DNA from: Ursus arctos
Lineage: Eukaryota; Chordata; Mammalia; Carnivora; Ursidae
Reading direction: 5' to 3'
NCBI RefSeq assembly: GCF_023065955.2
Contig: NW_026622874.1
Location: 8,724,001-8,788,000 of the forward strand
DNA: 64,000 bases
Part shown: piece after piece, positions 49,990 through 59,627 of the stretch
Numbering within the stretch: the first letter of the stretch is position 1
Layout: each line of letters opens with the position of its first letter
Notes under the pieces: generated by a model
Database searches by the model: none
What the model was told of the DNA's origin: nothing
What the model saw: the letters and a program-made list of their open reading frames with translations, nothing else
Translations under genes and position numbers: made by a program

Positions 49990-52530
49990 ACCTCTGCAAA
50001 CCTGCTCTTGCTGGCAGCCCTGAGGGTTGTCTGGGGGGCCCCTGGGCCCCCTAAACAAATCTGAAAATGATTTACACAGAACTGCCCCAGTTCCTTGGGC
50101 TGTTAATGCTTGGACTGTTAATGCTCGAGAGCAACCATTCTACTCCCCAAAATTTTGTTCATCGAAAGGAGTTCGGCATCCCCACTTATACCTCAATGCT
50201 CAGCTTTCAAAGCAGTCTTCTGAATAAGCAAAATATTAGTCAAATACAAAAAAAAAAAAGAAAAAAAAAGGAAAGCAAACAAAACAGTGAATTGGAAAAT
50301 TTAGGCTGGACAACAGGATCTCTTCTGATGAACCAGAGGGAAGGCACTGAAGCCCCCATTTCAGCAACAGTGAAAAGGCCCAGACTACACTGGTCAGCAA
50401 AGACTGGAGTGCAGAGCTGTCTCCAAGACGCAGCTCCAGGGGCACCAGCTTCCACGACTTAGCCTTGTCTCATCAGGGACATGGGGGCACAAGAAACAGT
50501 CCATCCGTTTCCCGGCTGCACAGGCTGTGGCCAACACCTCTTGCGTATGTATCCACATGTTTGCATTTCCAGGGCAAATCTTCTGTTTCCAGGCACAAAT
50601 ATTGTTGGATGACTGAAGCTTCTTTTCTGAACTGCCACAAATCATGGCCTGGCACCGACTTCATTATTAAAACACAGAAAAGACATTAATCATCAAGATT
50701 AGATGAAAGGCTCCACTTTCTCTGCCAAATAACTAACTGTAGGCGCCATTTTAAAGCAAAGATTGTCCTCTCCTCAGGTCCTATTCATCTCTTCACTGTA
50801 CTTGAGGTTATCTGTATATGAACATATGTAGGACATATACTTACACACATACATGTCTGTCTCAAGGGCAAGGACCTTCTGTGCCACATTCACTATTACA
50901 CAGCCCAAGCGAGCACCTTCGAGGCCCTCGGTTAATTTTGTTAGCTAAGCTCCACACAATAAGCCAGGACTGATCACCAGTAGTTTTTTAAAAGAGGGAG
51001 TAAGGGGCTTGTGTTTGTTAATTTGGTTTGATTACTCCCTAGTAGAATTAAGACCATTGAAAATGGGTATTTTATTTTTGAGGTCAGAATTATCAGTGCA
51101 GAGATGAAAGCAGCGCTAATTTCAAAGGAATATTTTTCTTCTCTCAACTCTGACATGTGATAAGATGTGTCACTTGGGTATCTTCTCCTCCTGGAGGAGG
51201 TCTAACTTTTCCAAGCTACCATGATGAGTATTGTGAATGATGATTTTAGTCAAGAAAATAACTTCGGCACTTTGGCCAACTAGAAAAAAATATACTAAAA
51301 GTCTACATTACTGTTTTGTAATAGTTGACCTATCCGCCTTCAAAGGCTTACGAGAAACCCAAATGCTGTTAATCTGATTTTTTTTCTAATCAATTTATAA
51401 CTGATTCCAAATAAAATGTTCTTCCAGTGGACAATCAGCTTCAAAAATATGAATGCTTTTCTTTCCAAGTGGGAAAAAATGCAATTAAAATGAGAACTAT
51501 CTACTTTGTTTTAAATGGAGCTGGCCATTTATTAGGAATATTTGAAACAGGGAAAATAACTACAGAATGCTTTTTATATCCCTAACACTGCTAAAATTTT
51601 TAAAAGCAAAGCTGTTACATTCAAATATTAAAGCACACCCAGGAATGTAACAGTGAATTACTGGGGAATAATTAAGTCCCTTTATACTTGTATGGTACGG
51701 ATCTCCTGTCCTCCCTGAGCGCCCAGAACATAGTGGGGAGCACCTTCCTGAGTAGAGAGGTCCCCTGACACCCGAGAGGCAAATTGCAAAGAGGCCTAAC
51801 AAATCATCTGGGAAGGAGGACATCTTCAATCCGGAGAACTCATGAAATCCTCTGAAACTGGTCAAGAACTATGGAAACTTCCCTTAATACATCTTCACAG
51901 AATCTTGTGTACAATCCAGGGGTTCTGCAGCCCCGCTGAAGGCACGCAAAGACCCGGCCAGGAGCCCCAAAAGGAAGAAGAAATCATGGCCACTGGGCCT
52001 ATCAGACAAAGGGATAGGAACTGGGAAATTTAAAAACATAATAAATCTTGGGGTAAAGTGGGAAAAAGAGAAAGAGGGAACAAGGGAGCTGGTGGAACTG
52101 CAAACACGTGGGAAGATGACAACACTGAGAAGGGGGAACAGGGGTAGGCAGGGGAGAGAAGGAGGGAGGGAGGAGGTCTGCTGACACAGACGCTCCCTGC
52201 GCATCTCTTACGTACCTGCCCACTGTGCTCCCACAACCCCGCAGGGCATCCACCTTGCACACGTCCCAGCTCGTCCCAGCTCAGGAGCGTGCGGCACAGA
52301 AAGGGGAGGTGCCCTTGCAGCCGACCAGCAAGTGATGGCGGCAGGACTTCAGCAGAGGCCCCGAAGCCAGCCCCAGCTCTGCCCAGCAGTGCCCGCACAC
52401 ACTGAGCTCCTCCTCTCCCTGTTCCTCCTCAAGACGACTTTCTAAGGATGTCAGTGGCCCCGAATACATTCTCTTTCTCAGGAGGCCCCATTCCAGAATC
52501 TCAATGACACTCTTATCAAGTTCTGAAATT
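49990..52530. other. Long stretch without SINEs
   Basis: About 2.5 kb with no recognised repeat except simple A/G-rich tracts (50248-50275, 52055-52175). Many overlapping open frames of 60-130 codons occur on both strands at 50027-50690 and 51840-52660 without domains. The purine-rich strand at 52055-52175 explains the Pro/Ser/Leu-rich minus-strand frames. Confidence 0.4.
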
Positions 52531-52539
52531 ACCAGTTTT

Positions 52540-52610
52540 TTCTTTTTCCAGCTGTACTGTGATGTAATCGACATATAACACTGTGTCATGATGCTCATTC
52601 CAACTGAACT
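52540..52610 (-). mobile_element. Short L1 3' UTR trace, antisense
   Basis: 'gatgtaatcgacatataaca' resembles 'gatataattgacatacaaca' in antisense L1. It is too short for certainty. Confidence 0.35.
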
Positions 52611-52853
52611 GGTACTTTTGTCTAGGCTTTTAATTTTTAGAAATTTCATGATTCCACTTGTCAAAATGCTTCGTATGCATTAAAGTATTACTAAAAATGT
52701 ACTAGAAACAAGGCCTGTAACGGTCACTCACTAAGGTACTTCAAGTTCCACAGTCTCTTCAAGGTACGTGTTTGTCAGATGTGTTTGACAGCTGCTTCCC
52801 TGTCATTACTTTCAACAATACTGTTTTGTTAAAGCTGCCTTCCCAAATCACAG

Positions 52854-52855
<2 letters not shown>

Positions 52856-52899
<44 letters not shown>

Positions 52900-52906
52900 T
52901 TTTTTT
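52856..52906 (-). repeat. T35 and T12 homopolymer pair
   Basis: T35 at 52856-52890, then agaa, then T12 at 52895-52906. The same 'agaa' precedes the first run. The minus strand therefore shows A12-TTCT-A35, as expected for poly(A) tails of retroposed RNA, but no body is recognisable to its right. Confidence 0.95.
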
Positions 52907-53510
52907 AAGCTACACTGATCTTGAAAGGTTTATGTTATACAGATCTGGTCTACTGCATCTAATATGGTCTTGATTTAGATGGCCCTTTTTGCATGCATAC
53001 TAGGTTTACAAGTAACTTCATTCTTCCCAGAGTTTCAGTAATTGGTATTTTTCACACCATTAGCATGCAAAAATAGAACGTATGCTACAAAGCTGGCATG
53101 CCCCTGACAATGTGTTTCTCTTTTACAAGTGAATGGCTAAACTCATCTTGTCATAGGTGTGGAATATACATAGAACAGACACTTGGGATTTCAAAATACA
53201 TTAATTTGATCTTAAAAAAAAAACATAAATTCTTTATATGATTTTAGTCACAGAATTAGAAGCATCCAGAGAAAATATTAAAATAACGTGCAGAAATTAC
53301 CATCGTTTTGTTACTATGTAGTGAGCGCACATTCACTATTCAGCATTAAATGTGGACTATATGGAGTGAAAGTATTTAACAGCAGAAAATATACAAAAGT
53401 ATTCCCAAAATGTGGCTTTTTGCCTTGAGATCAGCAGCATACAAGGACTGGGGGGGAGGGGAACAACACATGTAAGTACTCTGAGATGTAGTTCACAGGA
53501 AGCTAGCATG
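52907..53510. other. Unassigned AT-rich sequence
   Basis: No repeat or exon recognised. A 63-codon minus-strand frame at 53357-53548 overlaps the next SINE. Confidence 0.35.
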
Positions 53511-53524
53511 AAAAGAGTATTTAA

Positions 53525-53741
53525 GGGGCGTGTGGGGGGCTCAGTCATTTGAGCGTCTGACTCTTGGTTTCGGCTTAGGTCGTGAACTCAGGGTCATGGG
53601 ATTAAGCCTCTCTTCAGGCTCCACACTCAGCAGGGAGTCCGCTTGAGATTCTCTCTCCCTCTGCCCTTCCCACCACCCCCACTCACGTGAGCGCGCACTT
53701 GCACGCTCGCTCGCTCTCTCGCAAATAAATCTTTTTTTTAT
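53525..53741 (+). mobile_element. CanSINE
   Basis: Sense copy with altered head ('gcgtgtggggggctcagtca'), TC-rich body with 'gcgcgcacttgcacgctcgc' CpG-rich insert. The TSD is aaaagagtatttaa upstream and aaaacgctatttaa downstream. Confidence 0.95.
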
Positions 53742-53768
53742 AAAACGCTATTTAAATATTCTCATCTT

Positions 53769-53987
53769 GGGGCGTCTGGGTGGCACAACGGTTGAGCGTC
53801 TGCCTTCGGCTCAGGGCGTGATCCCGGTGTTATGGGATCAAGCCCCACATCAGGCTCCTCTGCTATGAGTCTGCTTCTTCCTCTCCCACTCCCCCTGCTT
53901 GTGTTCCCTCTCTTGCTGGCTGTCTCTATCTCTGTCGAATAAATAAATAAATAAATAAATCTTTAAAAAATAAATAAATAAATAAAT
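53769..53987 (+). mobile_element. Young bear-type CanSINE, exact 15-bp TSD
   Basis: Sense copy with 'ggtggcacaacggttgagcg', 'ctatgagtctgcttcttcct' and a long (AAAT)n tail with a central 'ctttaaaa'. TSD aaatattctcatctt is exact (53754-53768 and 53988-54002). Confidence 0.98.
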
Positions 53988-54139
53988 AAATATTCTCATC
54001 TTCCCATCCTATGTTTAGGGAGATGTCTCAGCGAATATGCACAGTTCTGACATAAATATTTCCATATCCATGGAACAACTGAAAACACTGGCATATATAT
54101 ATATTAGCATTTTCATAGTATTTATATTTATTTGCTTCT

Positions 54140-54320
54140 ATGTCTGTTTCCTCAGCTGGACGGCAAGCAGCTCCAGGTAGACTGGTCCAGTTACAACTGG
54201 TTCAGAACTCCATGCCTGGCACACTGAGGTGCTGAGGTACTCGAGACACATTGTTACATGAAATAAGATATAGTGTCTGCTCTCAAAGATTCTGTAATCT
54301 AGAACACCTGTTATTGTAAA
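54140..54320 (+). mobile_element. L2-like 3' fragment
   Basis: 'cagctggacggcaagcagct', 'catgcctggcacactgaggt', 'gagacacattgttacatgaa', 'tgtctgctctcaaagattct' resemble the L2 end and a neighbouring old block. Diverged. Confidence 0.5.
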
Positions 54321-54581
54321 TAACTGAACTTCACCTAACCTTGGTTGTGTTTTTTAATATAATTTATCTGTCTATAATGAATACAAGTTGTCATTCCATA
54401 AGCATAGTACAAAAATGAGAAGTTCTGAGTTTTTATGGAAAAAAAGAGATGCCAGTATTTCTTACTATACTTTAATGTTTCTTTTGCAATTTACTTTCCT
54501 ACTATTTCAATAATTGATTCCTTCTCCACTGAGATGCTAATAACAATGGGTAATATGTGTTGACTATAGTAGCCAGCTCTA

Positions 54582-55022
54582 ATCATTTTCTTACTGAGGT
54601 ATAACTGACGTACATTGCATTAGTTTCAGGAGAATATAATTTGATATTTGTACAGACTGTGAAATGATCACCACAGTAAGTAAACAACGTTCAACTATGC
54701 ACTACAGTGTTATTAGCCATGCTGCACGTCACATTCCCGTGACTAGTTCATAACTGGAAGTTTGTTCCTTTTATCCCTTCACTCATTTCCCTCACCCACA
54801 CCCCCTGCCTCTGGCAAACATCAATCTGTTCTCTGTTATCTAGGCGCTTGGTTTTGTTTTTTAGATTCCACATATAAGTGAGATCACACAGTATTTGTCT
54901 GACATAATTTCACTTGGCATGATGCCCTCGAGGTCCATCCATGTTGTTGCAAATGGCAAGATCTCATTGTTTTTTACGGCTGAGTAATATTCCAGTGTGG
55001 ATAAACCACATCTTCTCCACCC
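54582..55022 (-). mobile_element. L1 3' end, antisense
   Basis: Plus strand: 'actgaggtataactgacgta', 'ttcccgtgactagttcataa', 'ctggaagtttgttcctttta', 'tagattccacatataagtga', 'ccatccatgttgttgcaaat', 'ggctgagtaatattccagtg'. This is a clear antisense L1 ORF2 end with 3' UTR. Confidence 0.93.
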
Positions 55023-55044
55023 ATTACTAATCACTAGATGCGCA

Positions 55045-55100
55045 TTTCTCTCGTGATACTCTCACAATCACCCTGTGAGGTGCTATCCCACTATTGAGCA
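55045..55100 (+). mobile_element. MIR core fragment
   Basis: 'actctcacaatcaccctgtg' and 'aggtgctatccc' match the MIR core. Confidence 0.5.
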
Positions 55101-55134
55101 TACAGTGGAAGGAACAGATAAATGGGACCTAAGA

Positions 55135-55432
55135 ACACAGGAAAACAACAATGTAAAGCAGGATCCGATGGGGACGGCATTTCACCTCAGACAGGGAAAG
55201 AACATTAATGTTGGAATAACTGGCTATCCATTTGGACACATCAAATAGAATTAGATCCTAAAACACCCCCAAGTAAATTTCAGGTGGATTAAAGATTCCA
55301 ATGTCAAAAACAAAACAAAAGGCACAAAGAGTACTGTAAATACTTTTATGAACTTAGCTGGTGACATGAAAGTCAGAAACAAAAAGAGAAGGAGAAATTG
55401 ATGAAATTGACTATTTTCAAGTTTAAAATTCT
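55135..55432 (+). mobile_element. L1 ORF2 fragment, sense
   Basis: 'ggaataactggctatccatt', 'taaatttcaggtggattaaa', 'gattccaatgtcaaaaacaa', 'gaaattgatgaaattgact' are sense L1 ORF2 phrases. It is internal, truncated at both ends, and opposite in orientation to the L1 just to its left. Confidence 0.85.
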
Positions 55433-55499
55433 ACCTGGCCCCTTCCTTCCTTCAGTTCTTTTCACCCAGTAGAGTAACTGGGATAAGAGTCACTCCCCT

Positions 55500-55704
55500 G
55501 GGGCACCTGAGTGGCTCAGTCGTTAAGCGTCTGCCTTCGGCTCAGGTCATGATCCCAGCATTCTGGGATTGAGCCCTGCATCAGGCTCCCTGCTCAGTGG
55601 GGAAGCCTGCTTCTCCCTCTCCCACTCCCCCTGCTTGTGTTCCCTCTCTCACTGCCAATCTCTCTGTCAAATAAACAAAACAAAATCTTAAAAAAAAAAA
55701 AAAA
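55500..55704 (+). mobile_element. CanSINE
   Basis: Sense copy with 'gcacctgagtggctcagtcg', 'gggattgagccctgcatcag' and A16 tail. The TSD is gtcactcccct upstream and ttcactccctt downstream. Confidence 0.96.
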
Positions 55705-55765
55705 ATTCACTCCCTTCCCTTCCCTTTCCCCCTCTCCCTTCCCTCATCTTTTCCCTGTCCCCTGA
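55705..55765 (+). repeat. Pyrimidine tract (CCCTT)n
   Basis: About 50 bases of C and T in CCTT/CCCTT units following the SINE tail. Together with the preceding A16 it gives an abrupt purine/pyrimidine switch. Confidence 0.85.
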
Positions 55766-56164
55766 GCCGGGTCTGGCTGCTGGGAAAGGGAAGCCAACAA
55801 GTCCTGGAGCAAAAACCTGGCTAATTATAGACAGAAAAGTTGTACATACGAGGGGACTGAGCAAGTAAGCAAAATAACTGGAAGGTATTTCTACAGTTGA
55901 AGAGATGCAGAAATACATACAGATATGTATGCCCCGCACAGACACCTGTGTGTACACACACACACACATTTATACATGACTTCCAAAGCCAGTCCACTGA
56001 CAGGACCTAAAAGCAATGAGGCCTTGGCAGCAGTGAGCACACCGAGTGTCTAGATCTTTGTTTCAAACACTGTTCTCCACGAGGAAGAACCAGAGCTCCT
56101 GGGAGAAATGAACAGGTATGGGGCTCGGGCAGGGAAAGGACAAGATGAGCCCAGAACACCTCTT
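55766..56164. other. Unassigned sequence
   Basis: Contains a short (CA)n at 55953-55968 within 'gtgtgtacacacacacac'. No exon or repeat recognised. Confidence 0.4.
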
Positions 56165-56169
56165 TAGAG

Positions 56170-56263
56170 GGGCTGTATAGATGTGCCAAACACCTAAAAC
56201 TGTACACTTAAAATGGGTACATTTTACTACACATAAATCATATCTCAGTAAGGTTAATTTTAT
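56170..56263 (+). mobile_element. L1 3' UTR terminus split by SINEs
   Basis: 'caaacacctaaaactgtaca', 'cttaaaatgggtacatttta', 'aaatcatatctcagtaaggt' match the L1 3' end 'aatcgtacatttaaatggg...attatatctcaataaagct'. It is followed by two stacked SINEs. Confidence 0.7.
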
Positions 56264-56463
56264 TTGTTTTATTTAAGATTTTATTTATTTATTTGAGATT
56301 ATTTGAGAAAGAGAGTGTACACGAATGGGGTGGGGGGGCAGGAGAGGGAGAAACAGGCTCCCCACTGAGCAGGGAGCCTGATGAGGGACTTGATCCCAGG
56401 ACCCCAGGATCATGACCTGAGTAGAAGGCAGATGCTTCACCAACTGAGCCACCCAGGTGCCCC
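56264..56463 (-). mobile_element. CanSINE, first of a stacked pair
   Basis: Antisense copy with 'tgagccacccaggtgcccc' head and a duplicated 'ttatttgaga' near its tail. It is bounded by aaggttaatttta at 56250 and aaagttaattttt at 56467. Confidence 0.95.
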
Positions 56464-56478
56464 AATAAAGTTAATTTT

Positions 56479-56678
56479 TTTTAAAAGATTTTATTTATTT
56501 ATTTGACACAGAGAGAGAGAGAGAGACAGTGAGAGAGGGAACACAAGCAGGGGGAATGGGAGAGGAAGAAGCAGGCTCCCAGCGGAGGAGCCTGATGTGG
56601 GGCTCGATCCCATAACGCCGGGATCACGCCCTGAGCCGAAGGCAGACGCTTAACCGCTGTGCCACCCAGGCGCCCCAA
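56479..56678 (-). mobile_element. Young bear-type CanSINE, second of a stacked pair
   Basis: Antisense copy with 'gctcgatcccataacgccgg', 'gagccgaaggcagacgctta' and 'gtgccacccaggcgcccc'. The target sequence caataaagttaatttt occurs on both sides (56463 and 56681). Confidence 0.97.
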
Positions 56679-56927
56679 CCCAATAAAGTTAATTTTATTA
56701 GAAAACTAGATTGAGAGACTCAAAAATGTTCACATAACACTGGTTACCAGGGTTACACATTTCTGACCTTTTCCCGGCTCCCTCAAGCTATTTAGGATAG
56801 AAATATTTGGTCTTCTGCAAAACATATTTTAGCAGTACAAAGCTCAGGTATGTATCATTGGTTCTCCTTCATGACAATCATTCTGCTTCTACATTTTTAA
56901 AAATTACTTTTAAAATGTTTAAACAAG

Positions 56928-57099
56928 GGGCGCCTTGGGTGGCTCAGTCGGCTAAGCATCTGACTCTTGATTTTGACTCATATCATGATCTCAGGGTCGT
57001 GATCAGGCCCCACGTTGAGCTCCATGCTGGGTGTGGAGCCTACTTAAGGATTTTCTCTCTCCCTCTCCCTCTCCCTCTGCTCCCCCTGCCCTAAAAAAC
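56928..57099 (+). mobile_element. CanSINE
   Basis: Sense copy with head 'gggcgccttgggtggctcag' (one extra T), (CCCTCT)n body and no A-rich tail except 'ctaaaaaaca'. The TSD atgtttaaacaag is exact (56915-56927 and 57101-57113). Confidence 0.96.
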
Positions 57100-57113
57100 A
57101 ATGTTTAAACAAG

Positions 57114-57375
57114 ATTTATGCACACGCATGCACAGAAAGTGCCATTACAGCATTGTTCACAAAGGTCAACCAAAGAGGACTAAGCACATGCCCCATCGTC
57201 CTTCCAATGGACTAGTAAGCAGCTCTGTGTGCCCCAATATCGACAGTCTACAGACTCACAGAAGCCATTACCTGTTCAAAAACCTAAAGCAGTTATCATG
57301 CTCTTCACACAACAGGCACATAAACAAGCCTTCTAAGGGCCTCTCATCATTCTTAAAATGACACACAAACCCTCT
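57114..57375. other. Unassigned sequence, possibly decayed L1
   Basis: 'gccattacagcattgttcac' resembles L1 'cattgcagcattgttcaca', but little else matches. Confidence 0.35.
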
Positions 57376-57377
57376 GC

Positions 57378-57745
57378 CTTGGCCCTACCTGACCTAGCAC
57401 CTGCCTGTCCAACCCCTTCCCCCTCCACGCTCCCATCCATACTGATTTCTTTAGCTTCCAGAGCCTCCTTCTGCCCATCTTCCCTTGGCTGGGCTCTTCT
57501 TGTCAGTCAGGTCTCCATTTAAAAGTCACTGCTTCCAAGACCATCCCTAAGCACCTAGGTCAGTCATGTTTTCCCACAAAATAACCCTATTTTAATACTC
57601 ATTCATTCTCTCCGCGTGTGTGTTTATCTCTCCTACTTGAATGTGAGCTCCATGAGAGTAGAGATCTTGCCTGTTTTGTTCGCTGCTGTATTCCCAGGAT
57701 CTATGCCAGCCAGGCACTTCTTAATACATATCTGCCAAATGAATG
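57378..57745 (+). mobile_element. L2 3' end
   Basis: 'cttggccctacctgacctag', 'ggtctccatttaaaagtcac', 'gcttccaagaccatccctaa', 'gtgagctccatgagagtaga', 'gatcttgcctgttttgttcg', 'ctgctgtattcccaggatct', 'ctgccaaatgaatga' give a near-complete L2 terminus. Confidence 0.9.
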
Positions 57746-57749
57746 ATCT

Positions 57750-57960
57750 CCAAGATGTGTTGTGAAATGGGGAGACGGCACAGGATGCTGTTTATGCTGT
57801 AAATAAAATATATGCACATATCCCATACATGCTTGTATCTGCATAAAATCTCAGGAAGGATACTGAAGGAACTGGCGTCAGCCGTCGCTTCTGAGGACAG
57901 GGCAAGGCTAGAGGAACTAGTAACTTTACCCCTTTTGAATTTTTTACCACACACATACAG
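57750..57960 (+). mobile_element. Old L1 3' UTR-like fragment
   Basis: 'tgcttgtatctgcataaaat', 'ctcaggaaggatactgaagg', 'aactggcgtcagccgtcgct', 'tctgaggacagggcaagg' and 'accccttttgaattttttac' follow a block often found in old LINE 3' ends. The family name is uncertain. Confidence 0.45.
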
Positions 57961-59027
57961 TATCTATCTTAAAAAGTAACCTGAGAGAGAAGATGTTACC
58001 CATCAAATGCAGTGACATGCATCATAATTAGAAAATGAACTTCAGAGAGCGTGTTGTCCCACAACTTTACAGATTTCCAGCCCTCCCACACCTCTGCATG
58101 GAAAGAGTGTCAGCAACGGACACAGTCCTGACACTCTCCTGTCATTGTACGTACTTGTTAACCACGCTTACTCGTCCTTGTAAAGCTGACATTTTGATTT
58201 TGTTTGTTTACATCATTGAAAATACGTTCCAAACAAACCTACTACCTTCCATCTTTTTTCTTCCTAATGAACACCCACAGCTTTTATTCTCCATGTAAAT
58301 CATACCGGCGAGCACAGTTTAAAAAAAGAAAAAAAGAATAAAAAAAGCACAAGGCAACACTTGCCCAAAACAACAGGCTCAAGAAATAATCGAAAATCAC
58401 AGAAGTCTCACTAGGATGATTACAAAAATTACTCCAACCTATTTGGCGTCAATGACATTTTACTCTATATGAGCGACATTCTACAACGTGGATCTGGACC
58501 AAAATAATAACAGATAAAAACTAAGTTATTAAACTACACACTTAAATTTTATTTTTAACTGAATTGAATTTTTCCAAATTAAAAATTAAACTGGTAGGAA
58601 ACCAACATTTAAAATATATTTTCAAAGTATCCTACAAGTTAAACCTGATAAATTTACATTTTACTTAGGTAAAAATAGGAGATATTCAATAAAGGACATG
58701 ACTAGTTGTTGAGAATTCAGTTTCACTGTAAATTATTCTGAATATTAAAAGCATGTCAAGTGATTCATACATTTCCAAATACTATATCTCAAAACACACT
58801 TCTACCCCAAAATCTGCATCTTATGGAGGGGAGAAAAAAGTAAAGAGTAAGGCTTCAAAATTATCTCTCGATAGCACTATCATTAAACTATCTGGCTGAG
58901 GTCCAGATAAAGCCAAAATACACAAACACGCACACAAAAACAAATCAATTCACAGTCATAATAAAAATAATTCAAAACCACCTAAACATATTGTTCAAAT
59001 AACCAGAAACTCATCAAGAACTCTATT
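57961..59027. other. Unassigned AT-rich sequence
   Basis: About 1 kb without recognised elements. An 87-codon frame at 58035-58298 (plus) has no domain. Confidence 0.4.
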
Positions 59028-59042
59028 AAGAAATGTTTATTG

Positions 59043-59244
59043 AGGGGCGCCTGGGTGGCACAGCGGTTAAGCGCCTGCCTTCGGCTCAGGGCATGATCCC
59101 GGAGTTCTGGGATCGAGCCCCACATCAGGCTCCTCCACTGGGAGCCTGCTTCTTCCTCTCCCGCTCCCCCTGCTTGTGTTCCCTCTCTCGCTGGCTGTCT
59201 CTATCTCTGTCAAATAAATAAATAAAATCTTTAAAAAAAAAAAA
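59043..59244 (+). mobile_element. Very young bear-type CanSINE, exact 15-bp TSD
   Basis: Sense copy with 'ggtggcacagcggttaagcg', 'cactgggagcctgcttcttc', 'tctctcgctggctgtctcta' and an A-rich tail. TSD aagaaatgtttattg is exact (59028-59042 and 59245-59259). Confidence 0.98.
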
Positions 59245-59259
59245 AAGAAATGTTTATTG

Positions 59260-59535
59260 TGCTAATGTGTGTAACACTGCGGACCTACATAAAGTTTCAA
59301 AAACACTAGTTGCAAACACATCTAATAGTTATGTAAATTTAAGTCTTTTATCTTACATTGAGAAATTACACAAATTCAAACAACTTTAAATAAAAATTAC
59401 TTACCCTTGGGATTTTAAAAAAAGAGTCCTTTCAAAGAATAGTGTGTGTGGTTAAAAGCCAAAACATACATATAGACCATGAGATTGTATTTACTATCAA
59501 TCTAATCATTCTGTCTTCCATTTCTGTTTTTGCTT
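59260..59535. other. Unassigned AT-rich sequence
   Basis: No repeat recognised. It leads into the exon-like segment at 59539. Confidence 0.35.
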
Positions 59536-59538
59536 TAG

Positions 59539-59627
59539 GATGACAAACGGAGTGCAGAATTGATCTTGAACGCAACAAGGAACGTTAGTAACACTTCTGC
59601 CTTTCTTTGACAGTTACCATAAGCAAA
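59539..59627 (+). CDS. Candidate exon-like segment, unidentified
   Basis: A strong acceptor (pyrimidine tract ending 'tttttgctttag') lies at 59538. The frame starting GAT GAC is open for 23 codons to a TGA at 59608-59610. A donor GTTAGT lies after 59583 (in phase, 15 codons) and a consensus donor AAA|GTAAGT after 59627. It could be a 15-codon internal exon, a short terminal exon, or chance. No family recognised. Confidence 0.15.

Noticed and set aside
51884..52664. Cluster of 60-127 codon minus-strand frames
   Set aside because: They arise opposite a purine-rich tract and mutually overlap in different frames.
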